A DNA stretch of 64,000 bases from Chitinophaga ginsengisoli (GTDB lineage Bacteria > Bacteroidota > Bacteroidia > Chitinophagales > Chitinophagaceae). The position numbers were made by a program, and so were the translations under genes. Below are positions 60,997 to 64,000 of the stretch, in pieces (within the stretch, counting starts at the first letter, position 1; every line of letters begins with the position of its first letter). The notes below the pieces were generated by a model. The model saw only the letters and a list, made by a program, of their open reading frames with translations, was not told where the DNA came from and ran no database searches. The stretch lies in NCBI RefSeq assembly GCF_003014595.1, contig NZ_PYGK01000018.1, forward strand, positions 122,324-186,323. The letters are read 5' to 3'.

Positions 60997-62466
60997 ATGC
61001 CATTTAGACTGTTTAGAGCCGCCTACTTGTTATGTGTTATTATTGCTATGTCATTATTCGGGCCGTTCAAAGCTCAGGCTCAGTTTACTTTAGGGGGATA
61101 TTCCAATAGCCACTATGCAGGCATACATGGAGTTCCTAACAATCCGGCTTCTGCCGCAGGCACGCACTACAAGTGGGATGTTAATATCGCGGGCGTCAAT
61201 GCTGCTGCCGGCAATACATATATCCGCATGCCCCGTTCTATCCTGCTGCATCCGCCAGATTCACTGAGAGCGCTGAAAAAGAACCGCGACTATTTCCTGG
61301 ATACTATGGGTTCCGGTAAACAGTTTGCCTGGGGTAATGTAGACGTAATGATGCCATCTGTGCTCTATTCTATAGACGAACTGCAATCCGTGGCTTTCAC
61401 CTGGCGCGTACGCGCTATGGCGAATGGCGGTAACGTGAATACGGATGTAGTCAACTTCTTCGCGCAGGATTTTCCGAATCCAAACTTTACAAAACGTCGT
61501 TACGATATGCAAATCGCCAATGGTAGCTTCCATTGGTGGAATGAATTTGGTTTCACCTATGCCCGTGTGCTCAAAGATGACGGTTCGAACGTACTGAAAG
61601 GAGGTGTTACTTTGAAATTATTGTCCGGTGTTGCGGCTGGTTATGCGCAGGTAGATAATGCCACATTCATGATGGACTCCCGCACAAGTGGCGAGATCAA
61701 TGACGGTACACTAAAAATAGGCTATAGTGACCGCGTTGCCAATTGGGAAAAGCCGAATATGAGCAACTATAAAGTGTTTGGTAATATGGGGCTTGGTATG
61801 GACGTCGGTGTTACTTATGAATGGCGCGAAACGATGGACGGTCTTACCGGTTATGATGATACCCAGTGGAATCCTGAAGCTGACGACTACCGCCTGCGTT
61901 TAGGCTTGTCCATTACCGACCTTGGTGGCATCACCTATAAGAAGGCATCGAATGTGACTGATCTGGACCTGCGTACAAGCAATATCAATCCGGATGATCT
62001 CCGTGTACGTAAAGGTGAAAGCTGGCAGCAATACTACCGCCGTATCCAGACCTACTTCACGCCGGTTGCTTCTTCCGATAAATTCCGTATGAATACGCCT
62101 GCAGCATTAAACCTAATGGCGGATTATAATATCGATGGCCGCTTCTTTGTCGACGCCAGCGGCAGAATTGCCCTGAATGCCGGCAAATACGATCCCAGCA
62201 AAACTTATGTGGTGTCTTACTTCCAGGTAACGCCCCGTTATGATTCCCGTTACATCGGTGGTTACCTGCCGCTGTCTGTCAACAGGAATGGCCAGTTTGA
62301 CGCCGGTCTTGGACTTCGCCTGGGACCGCTGGTGATCGGTTCTTCTACCATGTTATCCAACCTGTTCCAGAAGAACAAGAACCGTCTGGATGGATTCATC
62401 GCCCTGCGTATCATCCCTATCAAACGGGGTGAAGGTAAAACCGGATGCCCTGCAGCGCAGTTCTAA
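60997..62466 (+). CDS. DUF5723 outer-membrane beta-barrel protein
   Basis: Outer-membrane protein of 489 residues. The signal peptide ends FKAQAQ (about residue 29). The start of the mature part, GGYSNSHYAGIHGVPNNPASAAG, is typical of DUF5723 and related FadL/PorV-like barrels in which an N-terminal segment plugs the pore. Alternating beta-strands rich in Tyr, Asp and Asn follow (for example GYDDTQWNPEADDYRLRLGL), and the end LDGFIALRIIPIKRGEGK is also strand-like. The function is not established; a scaffold or transport role in the envelope is likely. It is bounded by two strong terminators. Confidence 0.85.
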   Translation: MPFRLFRAAYLLCVIIAMSLFGPFKAQAQFTLGGYSNSHYAGIHGVPNNPASAAGTHYKWDVNIAGVNAAAGNTYIRMPRSILLHPPDSLRALKKNRDYFLDTMGSGKQFAWGNVDVMMPSVLYSIDELQSVAFTWRVRAMANGGNVNTDVVNFFAQDFPNPNFTKRRYDMQIANGSFHWWNEFGFTYARVLKDDGSNVLKGGVTLKLLSGVAAGYAQVDNATFMMDSRTSGEINDGTLKIGYSDRVANWEKPNMSNYKVFGNMGLGMDVGVTYEWRETMDGLTGYDDTQWNPEADDYRLRLGLSITDLGGITYKKASNVTDLDLRTSNINPDDLRVRKGESWQQYYRRIQTYFTPVASSDKFRMNTPAALNLMADYNIDGRFFVDASGRIALNAGKYDPSKTYVVSYFQVTPRYDSRYIGGYLPLSVNRNGQFDAGLGLRLGPLVIGSSTMLSNLFQKNKNRLDGFIALRIIPIKRGEGKTGCPAAQF

Positions 62467-62505
62467 GTATTTTTAACGATAATTCTCCTGGTTAATTTAC
62501 ATTTG

Positions 62506-62537
62506 GATGCCGGAACAAATAACTTTGTTCCGGCATC
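62506..62537 (+). terminator. Terminator after the DUF5723 gene
   Basis: Perfect 14-bp stem GATGCCGGAACAAA/TTTGTTCCGGCATC with a TAAC loop, followed by ACTTTT. It ends only 11 bp before the folC start codon. Confidence 0.9.
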
Positions 62538-62548
62538 ACTTTTAGTAT

Positions 62549-63835
62549 ATGAACTACCAGGAAACGCTAGAATATCTTTATGAGCGGCTACCCATGTTCA
62601 CCCGGGTAGGCGCCAGCGCCTTTAAAAAGGACCTGCATAATACCATCGAATTATGCAAACAACTGGGCGATCCGCAGCACCAGTTTAAATCCATTCATAT
62701 AGCAGGAACTAATGGGAAGGGGTCTACCAGCCATATGCTGGCAGCGATCTTCCAGCAAGCAGGCTATAAAACGGGGTTATACACCTCTCCTCACCTCCTC
62801 GACTTCCGTGAAAGGATCCGCATCAATGGAGAAATGGTGCCCACTACCTTTGTGGCTGAATTTGTTGAACAGCTCAAGCCTACTATAGAATCACTCGAAC
62901 CTTCGTTTTTCGAACTGACCGTAGCGATGGCTTTCCAATACTTTGCACTGGAACAGGTGGATATCGCTATTATCGAAGTAGGCCTTGGCGGTAGACTGGA
63001 CAGCACCAATGTTATCACTCCTGAGCTGTCTGTCATTACAAATATCAGTTATGACCACATGCAGATACTCGGTAATACCCTACCGGAAATTGCTTCGGAA
63101 AAAGCAGGGATTATCAAGTCAGGCGTGCCTGTGGTAGTGTCTGAAACACAATCTGAAGTGGAGTCTGTATTTACCGATAAAGCCAAAACGCTTGGAGCAC
63201 CTATTCATTTTGCAGACCAGGAATGGATCGTACAGCAATCTGAATTCGCTGAAGGACGTCTCAAATTAGGATTACAGCATAGTCATAACGGCGACCTTAA
63301 AACCATCCATACTGACCTTACCGGTCAGTACCAGATGAAGAACATCATGGGCGTGTTATCGGCAGTGAAGATCTTACAGCACGCAGGCTGGGAACTACCA
63401 GAGCAGACGGTGATGACCGCCCTCTCTCACGTCAAAAAGCTCACGGGTTTACGTGGTCGCTGGGAGATCATCTCCCGCGATCCATTAACGATCTTTGACG
63501 TAGGGCATAATCAGGCGGGGATTACGGAAGTTGTGCAGCAGCTCGAACATATGGTATACCGCCACCTACATATTGTGACTGGTTTCGTAAAGGATAAAGA
63601 AGTAAGCAAAGTATTGCCGCTATTCCCTTCTGCAGCCACTTACTATTTCTGTAAGGCCCAGATACCACGTGCAATGGATGAAAAAGAACTGGCGGAAGCA
63701 GCGCATCAACATGGGCTGCGGGGACATGATTATCCCACTGTTCAACAGGCTTTTCAGGCAGCAAAGCAGCACGCGCATAAGGATGACATCGTGCTGGTAT
63801 GCGGAAGTTTCTTTATTGTAGCAGAAGTAATGTAA
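62549..63835 (+). CDS. folC: Bifunctional folylpolyglutamate/dihydrofolate synthase
   Basis: Cytosolic Mur-ligase-family enzyme of 428 residues that makes dihydrofolate from dihydropteroate and adds glutamates to folates. The ATP-binding loop is HIAGTNGKGSTSHMLAAI (about 50-67). Further family marks are YTSPHLLDFRERIRING (about 76-92), VGLGGRLDSTNVI (about 144-156) with the metal ligands, SYDHMQILGNT and, in the C-terminal domain, RGRWEII and DVGHNQAG (about 315-322). A stem-loop terminator lies just upstream, so the gene needs a promoter very close to its start or relies on read-through. Confidence 0.95.
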   Translation: MNYQETLEYLYERLPMFTRVGASAFKKDLHNTIELCKQLGDPQHQFKSIHIAGTNGKGSTSHMLAAIFQQAGYKTGLYTSPHLLDFRERIRINGEMVPTTFVAEFVEQLKPTIESLEPSFFELTVAMAFQYFALEQVDIAIIEVGLGGRLDSTNVITPELSVITNISYDHMQILGNTLPEIASEKAGIIKSGVPVVVSETQSEVESVFTDKAKTLGAPIHFADQEWIVQQSEFAEGRLKLGLQHSHNGDLKTIHTDLTGQYQMKNIMGVLSAVKILQHAGWELPEQTVMTALSHVKKLTGLRGRWEIISRDPLTIFDVGHNQAGITEVVQQLEHMVYRHLHIVTGFVKDKEVSKVLPLFPSAATYYFCKAQIPRAMDEKELAEAAHQHGLRGHDYPTVQQAFQAAKQHAHKDDIVLVCGSFFIVAEVM

Positions 63836-63875
63836 CCGCTTATTAATAGATCGACTTAAAACTGCTATAAGAGTA

Positions 63876-63909
63876 AGAGGGTGTCTCAAAAGTAATTGAG
63901 GCACTCTCT
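63876..63909 (+). terminator. Terminator-like hairpin after folC
   Basis: 13-bp stem with two G-U pairs (AGAGGGTGTCTCA against TGAGGCACTCTCT) and an 8-nt loop, followed by TTATTTTTAG. The left arm GAGGGTGTCTCAAAAG also resembles terminal inverted repeats of some insertion sequences. Confidence 0.6.
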
Positions 63910-63973
63910 TTATTTTTAGTAAAAAAAAGGACGAAAAAATATCTTGGAACCATGATTCTTAGTAAATTAAGTC

Positions 63974-64000
63974 ATGGCAAGAGGTAAAACATTATCAGTA
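63974..64000 (+). CDS. Start of an unidentified gene, cut by the window edge
   Basis: A frame opening MARGKTLSV runs off the right end after nine codons. The left border, about 97 bp upstream, carries a GTGTCTCAAAA string like the tips of several insertion sequences, so a transposase gene is possible. Nothing more can be said from nine residues. Confidence 0.3.

Noticed and set aside
1..64000. tRNA, rRNA, tmRNA, RNase P RNA
   Set aside because: No T-loop GGTTCGAATCC-type string outside coding regions and no GAGGAAAGTC-like RNase P signature was found when reading the gaps; a covariance-model scan was not possible.

Overview
The window looks like chromosomal DNA of a Bacteroidota bacterium, most likely a Chitinophagaceae member close to Chitinophaga. 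The signs are a SusC/SusD pair with its own FecR/ECF-sigma switch, families restricted to Bacteroidota (DUF4295, DUF4294, DUF4199, DUF5723), bacillithiol synthesis (BshB1), two-component propeller sensor kinases, -7 promoter boxes of the TAnnTTTG type and almost no Shine-Dalgarno sequences. I see no tRNA, rRNA or CRISPR. An unidentified reading frame, possibly the edge of an insertion sequence, is cut off by the right end.

Layout. 0-9 kb (minus): a glycan-uptake locus in the order sigma factor, FecR anti-sigma, SusC with an STN domain, SusD, GH89 alpha-N-acetylglucosaminidase. 9.3-17.4 kb (plus): a dihydroorotase homologue lacking key catalytic residues, DUF4199, two glycosyltransferases, then hddA-gmhA-hddC-gmhB (a complete GDP-D-glycero-D-manno-heptose route) and a secreted protein. 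17.5-23.3 kb (minus): parE, DUF1835, cupin and parC in one tight operon. 23.7-29.2 kb: two overlooked membrane microproteins, a LuxR-type response regulator with its propeller histidine kinase, and a YCF48-like protein. 29.5-37.5 kb: GH31 glucosidase, KGG stress protein, PAP2 phosphatase, MORN protein, DUF4382 lipoprotein, glycogen branching enzyme. 37.7-43.1 kb (minus): core translation and secretion genes (DEAD-box helicase, rimO, ftsY, DUF4295, rpmG, rpmB). 43.4-46.7 kb: AhpD-like protein, peroxiredoxin, bshB1 and a plug-like secreted protein, a thiol/peroxide neighbourhood. 46.7-50 kb: FtsX-type permease and DUF4294. 50-50.9 kb: a gene-free repeat locus. 51-55 kb (minus): alpha/beta hydrolase, ccmF, ccmE. 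55.4-63.8 kb: ureohydrolase, membrane protein, radical SAM enzyme, MFS exporter, TonB-like protein, DUF5723 barrel and folC.

The most interesting material is not in the large genes. At least four, possibly six, unannotated small proteins (35-57 aa) sit in gaps, several with one membrane segment and their own terminator. A REP-like palindromic family recurs at 13.4, 50.0-50.8 and 58.5 kb. An 11-bp inverted minisatellite (3 inverted plus 5 direct units) lies between two oppositely oriented clusters of that family. Other points are a dihydroorotase that has lost metal and substrate ligands, a CcmE with the Cys-type CPSKY haem motif, and a hairpin leader before the ureohydrolase gene. All family names come from reading protein motifs; no database search was run.
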